Assembly (NCBI GenBank): GCA_049964655.1
Contig: JBMFXC010000023.1
Coordinates: forward strand, 1 to 31,332
Source of the DNA: JAJZJT01 sp049964655
Lineage (GTDB): Bacteria; Actinomycetota; Acidimicrobiia; Acidimicrobiales; RAAP-2
Direction: 5' to 3'
DNA: 31,332 nt
Shown: positions 6,795 to 15,411 of the stretch, one piece after another
How positions within the stretch are numbered: the stretch's first letter is position 1
Layout: every line of letters starts with the position of its first letter
Notes under the pieces: generated by a model
The model's database searches: none
Told to the model about the DNA's origin: nothing
The model's input: the letters and a program-made list of their open reading frames with translations, nothing else
Translations under genes and position numbers: made by a program

Positions 6795-9260
6795 TCAGTC
6801 CTTCTTGCCAGGGAGGATGCGGTACACGTCGTAAACGGCGTCGAGCTGCCGGATGGACCCCAGCACTGCCTCGAGGTGGGCGGGGTCGGCCAGCTCGATG
6901 TCGAAGCGCATCCGGCTGATCCGGTCGGCGTCGGTCTGTGTGTTGGCTCCCACGATGTTGAGGTGGTGCTCGGAGACGACGCTCGTCACGTCGGCCAGCA
7001 GCCGCGACCGGTCGATGGCCACGACCTCGATGGTGGCCACGAACACGCCGGAGGAGCGGTGGTCCCACTCGACCTCGATGAGCCGTTCGCGAGAACGGCT
7101 GGCCAGCGCGGCGGCGTTGGCGCAGTCGGCCCGGTGGACGGAGACCCCTCGACCCCGGGTCACGAACCCGACGATCTCGTCTCCGGGCACCGGGGTGCAG
7201 CAGCGGGACAACCGCACCATCAGGTCGTCGAGGCCCTCCACGTACACCCCGGCTGCATGTGGTCGACCGGGCCGCGCCGAGAGGTGCTGGGCCCGGGCGG
7301 TAACCGGCAGCTGCTCCTCGTAGATCCCGCCGCGGAGGTCCCGATGGAGGCGCTGGGCTACCGCTCGCGCCGAGATGCGGTTGTCGCCGATGGCCGCGAA
7401 GAGGGTGTCGAGGTCGGCGTAGTTCATGGCCGCAGCCAGCTCGGCCAGGGCGTGGTCGGACGTCAGCTTCTGGACGGGCAGACCCTCCCGTCGGAGCTCC
7501 TTCACCAGCTCTTCTCGCCCGATCTCCTTGGCGTCCTCGCGTCGCTCCCGTGAGAACCACTGGCGGATCTTCGTCCGGGCCCGCGACGAGGCGACGATGG
7601 CCAGCCAGTCGCGCGATGGGCCGGCCGTCGGTGCCTTGGAGGTGAAGATCTCGACGGTGTCCGCCGACGACAGGCGGGTCTCGAGCGGGACGAGCCGGCC
7701 GTTCACCTTGGCGCCGATGCAGCGGTGGCCGACCTCGGTGTGGATCGCATAGGCGAAGTCGACCGGCGTGGCGTTCGCCGGCAGGGCGATGACCCGGCCC
7801 TTCGGCGTGAACACGTAGACCTCGTCCTGCTCCAGATCGAGCTTGAGCGCCTCGAGGAACTCGATCGGATCGGTCGTCTCGTTCTGGAAGTCGACGATCC
7901 GCTGCATCCACTCGATCTCCGCCGTCGTGGCGCCCGTCTCGCGAGCGAGCGCCTGGCGTTCGGCACGCCGGTCCGCCGCCGCCTTGGCCTCGGTGCCGGG
8001 ATCGCCGGAGCCGGTCGTGGCCGTGGGCCGCGCCTTGCTCCGGGGTCGGCGCACCGACGCCGCGTCCTTGATGGCCCGGGCCCGGCGGGCCGACCGTGTC
8101 GGGCCCGGGTCGTCCGGCGCACCATCCACCTCGTCCGGGTGCTCCTTGTAGTCCCAGTGGGCAGCGATGCCGTACTCGGCCCGGCGGTGCATCTCGTGGG
8201 TACGAACCTGCACTTCGACCGGCTTGCCGTCCAGCCCGATGACCGTGGTGTGGAGCGACTGGTAGAGGTTGAACTTGGGCGAGTTGATGTAGTCCTTGAA
8301 CCGGCCCTGCACCGGGGGCCAGATGGCGTGGATCGCTCCGAGGGCCGCCCAGCAGTCCTTCTCCGAGTCGACGATCACCCGGATGCCCACCAGGTCGTAG
8401 AGGTCGTCGAACTCTTTGCCGCGGACGACCATCTTCTCGTAGATGCTCCAGAGGTGCTTGGGTCGGCCGGTCACCTCGGCCCGCACGCCCGAGGCCGCCA
8501 GGCGCTCGCGCACCGCGGACAGGACCCGCTCGAGGTACAAGTCTCGTAGGGGCGCCCGATTGGCCACCATCTGCTCGATCTCCGCGTACCGCTTGGGGTG
8601 CAGGGTGGCGAAGGCCAGGTCCTCGAGCTGCCACTTGACCGACTGGATGCCCAACCGGTGGGCGAGCGGTGCGTAGATGTCGAGCGTCTCTTGGGCGATG
8701 CGCCGCTGCTTCCACTCGGGCATCACCGACAGGGTGCGCATGTTGTGGAGGCGGTCCGCCAGCTTGATGATCAGGACCCGCCAGTCCTTGGCCATGGCCA
8801 CCAGCATCTTGCGCACGGTCGCCGCCTGCTGGGCCTCTTTGGAGTCGAACTGCAGCCGGTCGAGCTTGGTGACGCCGTCGACGATCCGCGCCACCGTCTC
8901 CCCGAACAGGTCGGAGATCTCCTCCAGCGTGACACCGGTGTCCTCGACCGCGTCGTGCAGCAACGCGGCCACGACGGTCTGGGCATCGAGGCCGAGATCC
9001 GCCACCACCCCGGCGACGGCGATCGGGTGCGTCACATAGGGCTCCCCCGACTTGCGTCGCTGGCCGGCGTGGGCCTTGGTGGCCACCTCGGCTGCCTGCA
9101 GGATCAGCGAGACGTCGTCGGAGGGATGGCGGCGACGGAAGGCATCGAGCACCGGCTCGAGGAGCGTCGTCGGTGACGCCGCAGGCTGCGTCTCCTCGGA
9201 CGCGGCCCCACCCGTTCCGCCGCCGAGCCCGTTGGCCGGAACGGGTTGCACCAGTGCCAT
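6795..9260 (-). CDS. rel: Bifunctional (p)ppGpp synthetase/hydrolase (Rel/SpoT/RSH family)
   Basis: Long RSH protein of 821 residues that makes and degrades the stringent-response alarmone (p)ppGpp. Domains in order: HD hydrolase (about 50-200) with the metal-binding HDAVED at 102-107; synthetase (about 230-450) with RGKEFDDLYD at 280-289 in the RXKD region, the substrate loop RFKDYINSPKFNLYQSLH at 320-337 and catalytic Glu349; TGS (about 479-541); the conserved-cysteine region CCTPVPGD (687-694); and a C-terminal ACT domain (about 738-815). Both catalytic halves look intact. Unusual is a basic, low-complexity insertion of about 75 residues (about 374-447) at the end of the synthetase domain, after HWDYKEH. 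The ATG has no ribosome site but sits 6 bases after TACCGT, as in leaderless actinobacterial transcripts. hisS follows nine bases after its stop. Confidence 0.96.
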   Translation of the reverse strand: MALVQPVPANGLGGGTGGAASEETQPAASPTTLLEPVLDAFRRRHPSDDVSLILQAAEVATKAHAGQRRKSGEPYVTHPIAVAGVVADLGLDAQTVVAALLHDAVEDTGVTLEEISDLFGETVARIVDGVTKLDRLQFDSKEAQQAATVRKMLVAMAKDWRVLIIKLADRLHNMRTLSVMPEWKQRRIAQETLDIYAPLAHRLGIQSVKWQLEDLAFATLHPKRYAEIEQMVANRAPLRDLYLERVLSAVRERLAASGVRAEVTGRPKHLWSIYEKMVVRGKEFDDLYDLVGIRVIVDSEKDCWAALGAIHAIWPPVQGRFKDYINSPKFNLYQSLHTTVIGLDGKPVEVQVRTHEMHRRAEYGIAAHWDYKEHPDEVDGAPDDPGPTRSARRARAIKDAASVRRPRSKARPTATTGSGDPGTEAKAAADRRAERQALARETGATTAEIEWMQRIVDFQNETTDPIEFLEALKLDLEQDEVYVFTPKGRVIALPANATPVDFAYAIHTEVGHRCIGAKVNGRLVPLETRLSSADTVEIFTSKAPTAGPSRDWLAIVASSRARTKIRQWFSRERREDAKEIGREELVKELRREGLPVQKLTSDHALAELAAAMNYADLDTLFAAIGDNRISARAVAQRLHRDLRGGIYEEQLPVTARAQHLSARPGRPHAAGVYVEGLDDLMVRLSRCCTPVPGDEIVGFVTRGRGVSVHRADCANAAALASRSRERLIEVEWDHRSSGVFVATIEVVAIDRSRLLADVTSVVSEHHLNIVGANTQTDADRISRMRFDIELADPAHLEAVLGSIRQLDAVYDVYRILPGKKD

Positions 9261-9266
9261 GGCTAC

Positions 9267-9272
9267 ACGGTA
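9267..9272 (-). promoter_or_regulatory. Candidate -10 element (TACCGT) of a leaderless rel transcript
   Basis: TACCGT on the minus strand fits the actinobacterial TANNNT -10 pattern and ends 6 bases before the rel ATG, so the start codon would be at or near the 5' end of the mRNA. No ribosome site and no clear -35 is seen. Confidence 0.45.
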
Positions 9273-9323
9273 CCTGGCGCCCGACCCCCCCTGGCGCCGG
9301 TCACAGCGGTGGCGATCCCCCGG

Positions 9324-10829
9324 TCAGTGGCGTCGGGCGCCCTTGCCCTTCCCCTTGCCTTTGCGTGGACGCGGCGCCGGACGGGCTCCACCGCCCTGCG
9401 GCCGAGCCGTCGCCACGGCCACCGACCCCGCCCCACCTGCTGAGCTGGCCCCGCCTGAGCTGGCCCCGCCTGAGCTGGCCGATCCGCCGGCGTTGTTCGC
9501 CTGTCCCCGGGAAGACCCCGGACGGAGGACACCGTTGCCACCGTCAGCGCCCCGAGCCGAGCGCGTTGCCGTCCGGATGCTGGTGGCGCCCGAAAGGGCT
9601 GCCGCGGCCGCCGGCGTGAGGATCCCGAGACGGTCGCCGCCACGGGCCTCGAGCCGCTGGCGGATGGTGGCGTAGCGAGGCTCACGCTCCTTCATCACGG
9701 CGAGCAGCGGCGAGGCGACGAAGATCGACGAGTACGCCCCACTGGTCAGCCCGATGACCAAGGCCAGCCCGAAGTTCTCGAGCGTGGTCGCCCCCAACAC
9801 GAACGATCCGACCACCAGCACGGCAAGCACAGGCATGATGGCCACGAGTGACGTGTTCACCGAGCGGGCCAGTGTCTGGTTCATGGAGAGGTTGACCATG
9901 TCCGAGTAGGTGATCCGCCCCGACGCACCCAACCCGTTGGCGTTGTCACCGACCCGGTCGAACACGACCACCGTGTCGTAGAGCGAGTAGCCGAGCACGG
10001 TCAACACGGCGATGACCGTGTCCGGGGTCACCTGGAAGCCGGTCAGCGAGTAGATGCCGACGGTCACCAGAATGTCGTGGAGCACGGCCGCCAAGGCGGC
10101 GATCGCCATCTTGAACTCGAACCGGATCGAGATGTAGGCGACGACGGCCACGAAGAACACGATCAGCGCCTCGACAGCCTTGCTGGTCACTTGGCCGCCC
10201 CAGGTCGGCCCGACGTCGGTGAAGGAGACTTTCGACGCCGCTGCCGCGGCGGGGATCCCGGCCGCCTTGGCGAGGGCCGTCGTCACGGCCTGCTCGATGG
10301 CGTCCCGCCTGGCCACCGTCAGCCCGTTCAGGTCACCTTCGACCTCGATCTGCTTGGTGCCGGTCACCTGGTTGGTCAGCTGCACCACGGTGGGCTGGGT
10401 CACCCCGGCGGTCCTCACCGCCGCCCTGGCCTGGGCCACCGTCAAGGATTGCGAGGTCACCGTCCACGACTGACCACCCTTGAAATCGATGCCCAGGTTG
10501 AGGCCACGGGTGGACAACGACACCACGCCGACCAGGATGACGAACGCCGACAGCGCGAACCAACGCCGACGCTTGCCGATGAAGTCGAACGACGTCTGAC
10601 CCCGGTAGAGGCGCAGGAGCACGTTGGGCCGTCGATCGCCGTCCACCGGCCCGTCGGCCTGCCCGCCGTCGGCCTGCCCGCCGTCGGCGGACTCCAGCAC
10701 CTCGGTTCCATCCTCTGCTTCGGCGGCGACGTCCACCACGGCTGCGTCCTCCGCCACGCCGGCCTGCTCCGTCCCTCCGGCCGGTGCCTTCGGGCCTGCG
10801 CCCGATCTCGTCCGACGCGACGCGCTCAC
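9324..10829 (-). CDS. secF: Protein translocase subunit SecF with long low-complexity N- and C-terminal tails
   Basis: Inner-membrane partner of SecD that uses the proton gradient to help SecYEG-driven export. 501 residues, well over the roughly 300-400 common for SecF. Residues 1-75 are a soluble acidic Ala/Gly/Asp-rich tail. TM1 is at about 88-106, followed by the family block GLNLGIDFKGG (109-119), a periplasmic domain to about 215, then TM2-TM6 with the conserved GYSLYDTVVVFDRV (280-293). From about 385 the cytoplasmic C-terminus is Gly/Ser/Ala-rich and ends in a strongly basic run (RKGKGKGKGARRH). Both tails contain 15-bp tandem repeats in frame. The ATG overlaps the secD stop by four bases (10826-10829), so the two are co-translated. 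Confidence 0.95.
   Translation of the reverse strand: MSASRRTRSGAGPKAPAGGTEQAGVAEDAAVVDVAAEAEDGTEVLESADGGQADGGQADGPVDGDRRPNVLLRLYRGQTSFDFIGKRRRWFALSAFVILVGVVSLSTRGLNLGIDFKGGQSWTVTSQSLTVAQARAAVRTAGVTQPTVVQLTNQVTGTKQIEVEGDLNGLTVARRDAIEQAVTTALAKAAGIPAAAAASKVSFTDVGPTWGGQVTSKAVEALIVFFVAVVAYISIRFEFKMAIAALAAVLHDILVTVGIYSLTGFQVTPDTVIAVLTVLGYSLYDTVVVFDRVGDNANGLGASGRITYSDMVNLSMNQTLARSVNTSLVAIMPVLAVLVVGSFVLGATTLENFGLALVIGLTSGAYSSIFVASPLLAVMKEREPRYATIRQRLEARGGDRLGILTPAAAAALSGATSIRTATRSARGADGGNGVLRPGSSRGQANNAGGSASSGGASSGGASSAGGAGSVAVATARPQGGGARPAPRPRKGKGKGKGARRH
9441..9480. repeat. 15-bp tandem repeat in the secF 3' tail
   Basis: TGAGCTGGCCCCGCC occurs at 9441-9455 and 9456-9470, with a 10-base partial third copy. 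It is in frame and encodes the SGGAS repeats of the SecF C-terminal tail. Confidence 0.9.
10651..10688. repeat. 15-bp tandem repeat in the secF 5' region
   Basis: CCGTCGGCCTGCCCG occurs at 10651-10665 and 10666-10680 plus a partial third copy. It is in frame and encodes repeated ADGGQ in the soluble N-terminal extension of SecF. Confidence 0.9.
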
Positions 10830-12337
10830 TTGGCCCCCTCCACGTCCATGCCGAGCCCCCGGGCGACCCCGAGCCCCCGAGCCTGGGTCGCTGCCTTGCT
10901 CCGCCCGAGCAGGATGACGAACGGCCGGGTGAAGAAGTACGTCACCACCACGTCGAGCACCGTCGAGATGCCGAGGAACAGGGCGAAGCCTCGGACCGAG
11001 CCGATCGAGATGAAGTAGAGGATGGCGGCACCGAGCAGCGAGACGGCGTCAGCCGCCAGCACCGTCCGGAACGCACTGGCGAAGCCCCGGTCGACGCTCG
11101 TCCGTACGGTCCGCCCGGACCGGGCTTCGTCCTTCAGTCGTTCGAAGTAGACGATGTACGAGTCGACGGTGATCCCCACCGAGACGATGACGCCGATCAC
11201 CCCGGCCAGGTCGATGGTGGTGCCGAGGCTGTGGCCCATGGCGGCGATGACCGACCACAGGATCGATCCGGTCAGCAGCAGGCCGGAGACCACCACCACG
11301 CCGAGCAGCCGGTAGTAGACGAGGATGTAGGCGAGCACGAGCACCAGCCCTGCCAGCCCCGAGATCAACCCGGCGTCGAGGGACGACTTGCCGAGGGTCG
11401 GCGAGACCGTCTGGACGGTCAAGCGGTTGAGCTTGACCGGGAGCGAGCCGTAGTTCAGCTCGATGGCCAGCTCCTTGGCCTGGTTCTCGGTGAAGTTCCC
11501 GCTCACCTGCACGCTGCCGTTGAACGAGCTCGGCGCCGACGAGGTGGCGCTCGTGATGGGCGCCGAGATGACCGTACCTCCGAGGTCGACGGCGATGATC
11601 TGGTGGAACTGCTGGGCGGCCAGCTTGTCCCATGCCGACGAGCCGCTGGAGGTGAGCGTGAAGTCCACCACCCACGTGCTGTTGACGAGTTGAGCGGAGG
11701 CCGACTTCACGATCGACCCGGTCAGAGCGGCCGGCCCGAGCACGTAGCGTCCTCCCCCGGCACCCTTGGCCGCCGGCAGGAGGACAGTGGCACCCTTGAC
11801 GTCAGGGGTCGACCGGTAAGCGGCAAACGCGGGGTCTGGCGGGACGCTATTGGCGGTGAACCCGGACGTGCTCGCCGGATCGGGCTTCACCCCGAGGTTG
11901 GCCTCGGTCAGCGCGTACTGGGACCCGCAGGAGGGCAACGGGCCGCTCGGCGACGCGCCCGATTTGGGCGGTGCGTAGGCGGGCGCGTAGCAGAGCGCCG
12001 GTCGGAAGTAGAGCTGGGCCGTGTTGCCGATCGTGTCGAGGATCTGCTGGACGTTCTTCGCCCCGGGGATCGACACAGCGACCTGGTTCTTTCCCTGGCT
12101 GGCCACCGTGGCCCCGGTGGCCCCGAGGGCGTCGACCCGGTTGTTCATGATGTTGACGATGGTGCTCAGCTGCCCCGAGCTGACCGTACGCGCCGTCTGG
12201 TAGGTGACGGCGAGCCCGCCGTCGAGGTCGAGCCCGAGCTTCGGTGACCAGCCAGCTCCCAGCGTGGCGCCCAACAGAGCGATTCCGACGATGACCGACG
12301 CCGCCAGGCTGGTCCACAGACCTCGTCGCTGCTTCAT
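10826..12337 (-). CDS. secD: Protein translocase subunit SecD
   Basis: 503-residue membrane protein that works with SecF and YajC in late steps of Sec export. TM1 is at about 8-28, followed by the SecD block LGLDLDGGLAVTY (34-46). The large extracytoplasmic P1 region (about 47-310) includes NNRVDALGATG near 65-75 and NYGSLPVKL near 295-303. The C-terminal half has five further membrane segments, including GITVDSYIVYFERLKDE, the counterpart of the SecF signature, and GFALFLGISTVLDVVVTYFFTRP near the end. It follows yajC after 6 bases and overlaps secF by four, giving a yajC-secD-secF operon as in many actinobacteria. Confidence 0.96.
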   Translation of the reverse strand: MKQRRGLWTSLAASVIVGIALLGATLGAGWSPKLGLDLDGGLAVTYQTARTVSSGQLSTIVNIMNNRVDALGATGATVASQGKNQVAVSIPGAKNVQQILDTIGNTAQLYFRPALCYAPAYAPPKSGASPSGPLPSCGSQYALTEANLGVKPDPASTSGFTANSVPPDPAFAAYRSTPDVKGATVLLPAAKGAGGGRYVLGPAALTGSIVKSASAQLVNSTWVVDFTLTSSGSSAWDKLAAQQFHQIIAVDLGGTVISAPITSATSSAPSSFNGSVQVSGNFTENQAKELAIELNYGSLPVKLNRLTVQTVSPTLGKSSLDAGLISGLAGLVLVLAYILVYYRLLGVVVVSGLLLTGSILWSVIAAMGHSLGTTIDLAGVIGVIVSVGITVDSYIVYFERLKDEARSGRTVRTSVDRGFASAFRTVLAADAVSLLGAAILYFISIGSVRGFALFLGISTVLDVVVTYFFTRPFVILLGRSKAATQARGLGVARGLGMDVEGAK

Positions 12338-12343
12338 GGCAGC

Positions 12344-12883
12344 TCAGGCGGAGCCGGCCGGCCGAGCATCCCCGTCGGTGCCGCCCCGCTCCTCGTCGTC
12401 GCCGTCGAGAGCACCGTCTGCCTCGTCTGCCCCGTCAGCTGCGTCCACCCCGTTCCCGTCGACACCGTCCACCCCGTTCCCGTCGACACCGTCCACCCCG
12501 TCTGTCTCGCCAGGCTCGTCTTCGCCGTAGTAGCCCCCGTCCTCGCCTTCCTCGGCGGACACCGCGGCCGCCTCGAGCCGCCGCACCACGTACTGGCGTA
12601 GGACCACGAAGGACGCCCCGACGCTGGTCTCGAGGGTGATCCGGTCGCCGTCGATGTCGAGCACGTGGCCCACCAGGCCCCCCGCGGTGAGGACCTCGTC
12701 ACCCACCTCGAACTGGTTCTGCAGCTCACGCTGGCGCTTCGCCTTCTGCTGCTGCGGTCGGTAGAGGAAGAAGTAGAAGGCAGCACCGATGACCACGAGG
12801 ATCAACAGGAACGACGAGCTCCCCGAGGACGTGCTCTTGGTCGCCGCCAGCAGCGACAGGCCGTTCGCCACGGTCGCCGTCAT
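12344..12883 (-). CDS. yajC: Sec translocase accessory subunit YajC with acidic repeat tail
   Basis: Small single-pass protein associated with SecDF. It has 179 residues, longer than the usual roughly 90-120. The membrane segment is at about 24-41 (FLLILVVIGAAFYFFLY), followed by the family block RPQQQKAKRQRE (42-53) and the small globular region EVGDEVLTAGGLVGHV (59-74). The fold ends near 105; the rest is a very acidic, Gly/Asp-rich tail built from DGVDGNGV repeats, encoded by a 24-bp tandem repeat. The ATG at 12883 has no clear ribosome site. It begins the secDF operon, with tgt ending 174 bases upstream. Confidence 0.92.
   Translation of the reverse strand: MTATVANGLSLLAATKSTSSGSSSFLLILVVIGAAFYFFLYRPQQQKAKRQRELQNQFEVGDEVLTAGGLVGHVLDIDGDRITLETSVGASFVVLRQYVVRRLEAAAVSAEEGEDGGYYGEDEPGETDGVDGVDGNGVDGVDGNGVDAADGADEADGALDGDDEERGGTDGDARPAGSA
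12442..12501. repeat. 24-bp tandem repeat in the yajC 3' tail
   Basis: Two identical 24-base units (12442-12465 and 12466-12489) plus half of a third. They are in frame and encode DGVDGNGV-type repeats. Confidence 0.92.
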
Positions 12884-13057
12884 CGGCCCGGGGTCGCGCC
12901 GCCGCCATTGGCAGTGCGGGAAGTTCGTGGGGCCGAAAGGATCAGGGGGGTCAGGTGCACAGGGCCGCCATGCTACCCGACCCGGGTGTCCGTGCCGACG
13001 CAGCCCACCCGTCGACTGCCTGGCCCCCTCCTCGACCCCAGGACCAGCCAGGACGTG
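12884..13057. other. tgt-yajC intergenic spacer
   Basis: 174 bases between the tgt stop and the yajC start. A TAGCAT on the minus strand near 12972 could be a -10 element for yajC, but no matching -35 was found. No terminator with a T-run and no small gene is apparent. Confidence 0.35.
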
Positions 13058-14173
13058 TCATGTCCACCGTTCCGCCACCTCTCGGCGGACCCGCTCGAGC
13101 TCGCCCCGTTGGATGGCCTCGGAGAGCCGGTCCATGAGCGCCAGCATCCACGACAGGTTGTGGATGGTGACCAGCCGCCAGGCCGTCGGTTCCCCCACGG
13201 TGAGGAGGTGGCGGAGGTAGCCACGGGACCACCGGGCGCACGTCGAGCATGCACAAGCCGGATCGAGTGGGCCGTCGTCGCGTGCGAAGCGTGCGTTGCG
13301 CAGGTTGAGCCGTCCCTCCTCGGTCAGGATCGTCCCGTGGCGGGCCAGGCGAGTCGGCGCCACACAGTCGAATTGGTCGACCCCGAGGGCCACCGCTTCG
13401 ACCATCCCCACCGGGTCCCCCACCCCCATCAGGTAACGAGGACGGTCCGCCGGGAGCACGTCGATGGCAGCCGCCAGGGCATCGAGCAGCTCGGGGCGGC
13501 CCTCCCCGACCGACAGGCCACCGATGCCGTACCCGTCGAAATCGAGCTCGACGGTCCGCTCGGCGCTCTCGCGTCGGAGCACCGGGTCCACCCCCCCCTG
13601 GACGATGCCGAAGAGGGCCTGGCCGGCCGGCCGGTGCTCGATCCGGCGATGATGCGCCCGGGCCCGGGCCGCCCACGCAGCGGTGCGCTCCACGGCCGTG
13701 CGTACGACCGCCGCCGGCGCCGGCAGGGTGGTGCACACGTCGAGCACCATGGCCACGTCGGCTCCGATCAGGCCCTGTGCGTCGACGGCACCCTCCGGTG
13801 TGAGCCGGACCGCAGCACCGTCGTAGACGGAGGTGAACGTCACGCCGTCGTCGTCGACCGTCGGCGCCAGCGAGTGCACCTGGTACCCGCCCGAGTCGGT
13901 GAGTACGTGGCCGCCGAAGCCGGTGAAGCGGTGGATCCCACCGAGGGCGGCGACCACCTCGGCACCGGGTCGGAGCAGCAGGTGGTAGGTGTTGGCCAGC
14001 ACCACCGCCGGTCCGAGCTGCTCGAGGTCCACCGCGTCGAGGGCCTTGACCGCCCCCCGGGTGCCCACCGGCATGAACGCCGGCGTGCGGTAGGTACCAC
14101 GGGCCGTCGTCACCGTGGAGGAGCGGGCAGCGCCGTCGCGGGCGACCACGTCCACCTGGACAGCGCCGCTCAC
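13058..14173 (-). CDS. tgt: tRNA-guanine transglycosylase (bacterial Tgt)
   Basis: Swaps guanine-34 in GUN anticodons for the queuosine precursor preQ1. 371 residues from GTG at 14173, which overlaps the queA stop as GTGA. Conserved elements: LTDSGGYQVHSL (91-102) with Asp93, Asp145 in VLDVCTTLP, GIVQGG (189-194), the LMGVG loop, the nucleophile Asp269 in QFDCVAPTR, and the zinc site C307, C309, C312 and H338. Two positions differ from the usual bacterial form: SGGYQ instead of SGGFQ, and LDVCT instead of FDECT next to the base-binding Asp145. The catalytic residues and zinc ligands are otherwise complete. The frame stays open further upstream inside queA, but the similarity starts at the GTG chosen here. 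Confidence 0.94.
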   Translation of the reverse strand: MSGAVQVDVVARDGAARSSTVTTARGTYRTPAFMPVGTRGAVKALDAVDLEQLGPAVVLANTYHLLLRPGAEVVAALGGIHRFTGFGGHVLTDSGGYQVHSLAPTVDDDGVTFTSVYDGAAVRLTPEGAVDAQGLIGADVAMVLDVCTTLPAPAAVVRTAVERTAAWAARARAHHRRIEHRPAGQALFGIVQGGVDPVLRRESAERTVELDFDGYGIGGLSVGEGRPELLDALAAAIDVLPADRPRYLMGVGDPVGMVEAVALGVDQFDCVAPTRLARHGTILTEEGRLNLRNARFARDDGPLDPACACSTCARWSRGYLRHLLTVGEPTAWRLVTIHNLSWMLALMDRLSEAIQRGELERVRREVAERWT

Positions 14174-15282
14174 ATCGGCTCCCGGCGCCTGCGCCCCACC
14201 AGCATGGCGTCGCCGAACGAGAGGAACCGGTACCCCTCGGCGAGGGCGGTTGCGTACAGGTCGCGCCAACCCGGCCCACAGAACGCCTCCACGAGCAACA
14301 GCAGGCTCGACCGCGGCAGGTGGAAGTTGGTGAGGACGACGTCGACCAGTGCGAACGGGTAAGACCCGTGGATGAACAGGTCGGTCCTGCCTTCGAGCGC
14401 TCCGGTGGCCACGGCCGATTCGAGGGCACGTACCACCGTGGTCCCCACCGCCACCACGCGCCGGGCGGCTTGGCATGCGTCGAGGGTGGCCTCCGGTACC
14501 CGGTAGCGCTCGGTGTGGATGACATGGTCCTCGGCCACGTCGGTCGTCACCGGTCGGAACGTGTCGAGGCCGATGGCGAGCTCCACCCGGTGGACCGAGG
14601 CACCGGCTGCCACGATGCCGGCGATCACTTCGCTCGTCAGGTGCAGCCCGGCTGTCGGCGCGGCCACCGACCGGTCCGCCTCGTCCTCGTCACGGGCGAA
14701 CACCGTCTGGTACCGGTCCGGGTCATCGAGCGGTTCGTGGATATAGGGCGGCAACGGGACCTCGCCGACCGAACTCGCTGCCGACCGGTCGAGCACCGTC
14801 ACCAGCCGCCGACCGTCGTCCGCTCCCGGCGCCGCGGCACCCACCTCGACTACCGGCTCACCCGTCGGCCGGCCGTCGGGACCGCACGCGTACAGGAGCG
14901 TCCCGGGCGGCAGCCGTCGGCCGGGACGGACGAGCGCGTACCACCGGCTCCCATCCCCTTCCGCCCGGGCGCAACCGGCTGGACCGACCCTCCTCCAGCC
15001 GGGCACGCCCCCGGCTGTCCCCTCGACCGGCTCGAGCAGCAGCACCTCGGCACGTCCCCCGGTCGACCGGACCAGGCCCAGGCGGGCCGCCAGCACCCGC
15101 GTCTCGTTGACCACGACGACGTCGCCGGGACCGAGGAGCGCCGGAAGATCTGCCACCCTTCGGTGCTCGAGCACACCGGCCGGCGACACCTCCGGAGCGA
15201 CCAGAAGCCGGGCGGCGCTGCGCGGCTCGACCGGTCGCTGGGCGATGGACTCGGCCGGCAGCGGGTAGTCGAAGGCCGACAT
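14170..15282 (-). CDS. queA: S-adenosylmethionine:tRNA ribosyltransferase-isomerase (QueA)
   Basis: Converts preQ1-34 in tRNA to epoxyqueuosine using the ribosyl group of SAM, the step after Tgt. 370 residues from the ATG at 15282 (MSAFDYPLPAESIAQRP), which aligns with the usual FDYELPxxLIAQ start of QueA and has a purine-rich GGGGGA upstream. A longer start at 15345 is possible but has no ribosome site. Visible family blocks include GDVVVVNETRVLAARL (about 53-68), VGEVPLPPYI, RYQTVFA and SVAAPTAGLHLT in the middle, and VDVVLTNFHLPRSSLLLLV followed by YRFLSFGDAMLV at the end. It lies between ruvB and tgt and overlaps tgt by four bases; no later queuosine gene is seen here. Confidence 0.95.
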   Translation of the reverse strand: MSAFDYPLPAESIAQRPVEPRSAARLLVAPEVSPAGVLEHRRVADLPALLGPGDVVVVNETRVLAARLGLVRSTGGRAEVLLLEPVEGTAGGVPGWRRVGPAGCARAEGDGSRWYALVRPGRRLPPGTLLYACGPDGRPTGEPVVEVGAAAPGADDGRRLVTVLDRSAASSVGEVPLPPYIHEPLDDPDRYQTVFARDEDEADRSVAAPTAGLHLTSEVIAGIVAAGASVHRVELAIGLDTFRPVTTDVAEDHVIHTERYRVPEATLDACQAARRVVAVGTTVVRALESAVATGALEGRTDLFIHGSYPFALVDVVLTNFHLPRSSLLLLVEAFCGPGWRDLYATALAEGYRFLSFGDAMLVGRRRREPM

Positions 15283-15411
15283 GGGTGTCCCCCGGTCGGG
15301 TCGCGTCACGCCCGCGCCGCGCTCCTGGTCGGAGACCTCGCCCATGACGCCATGGTGCCAGACGACGGCACGACCACCGGCACCGGCCACCGTCGGGTCG
15401 CGATGCGCCCC

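Noticed and set aside
6787..8715. Open frame extending hisS through the rel gene
   Set aside because: Upstream of 6786 it only shadows rel and has no HisRS or other motifs.
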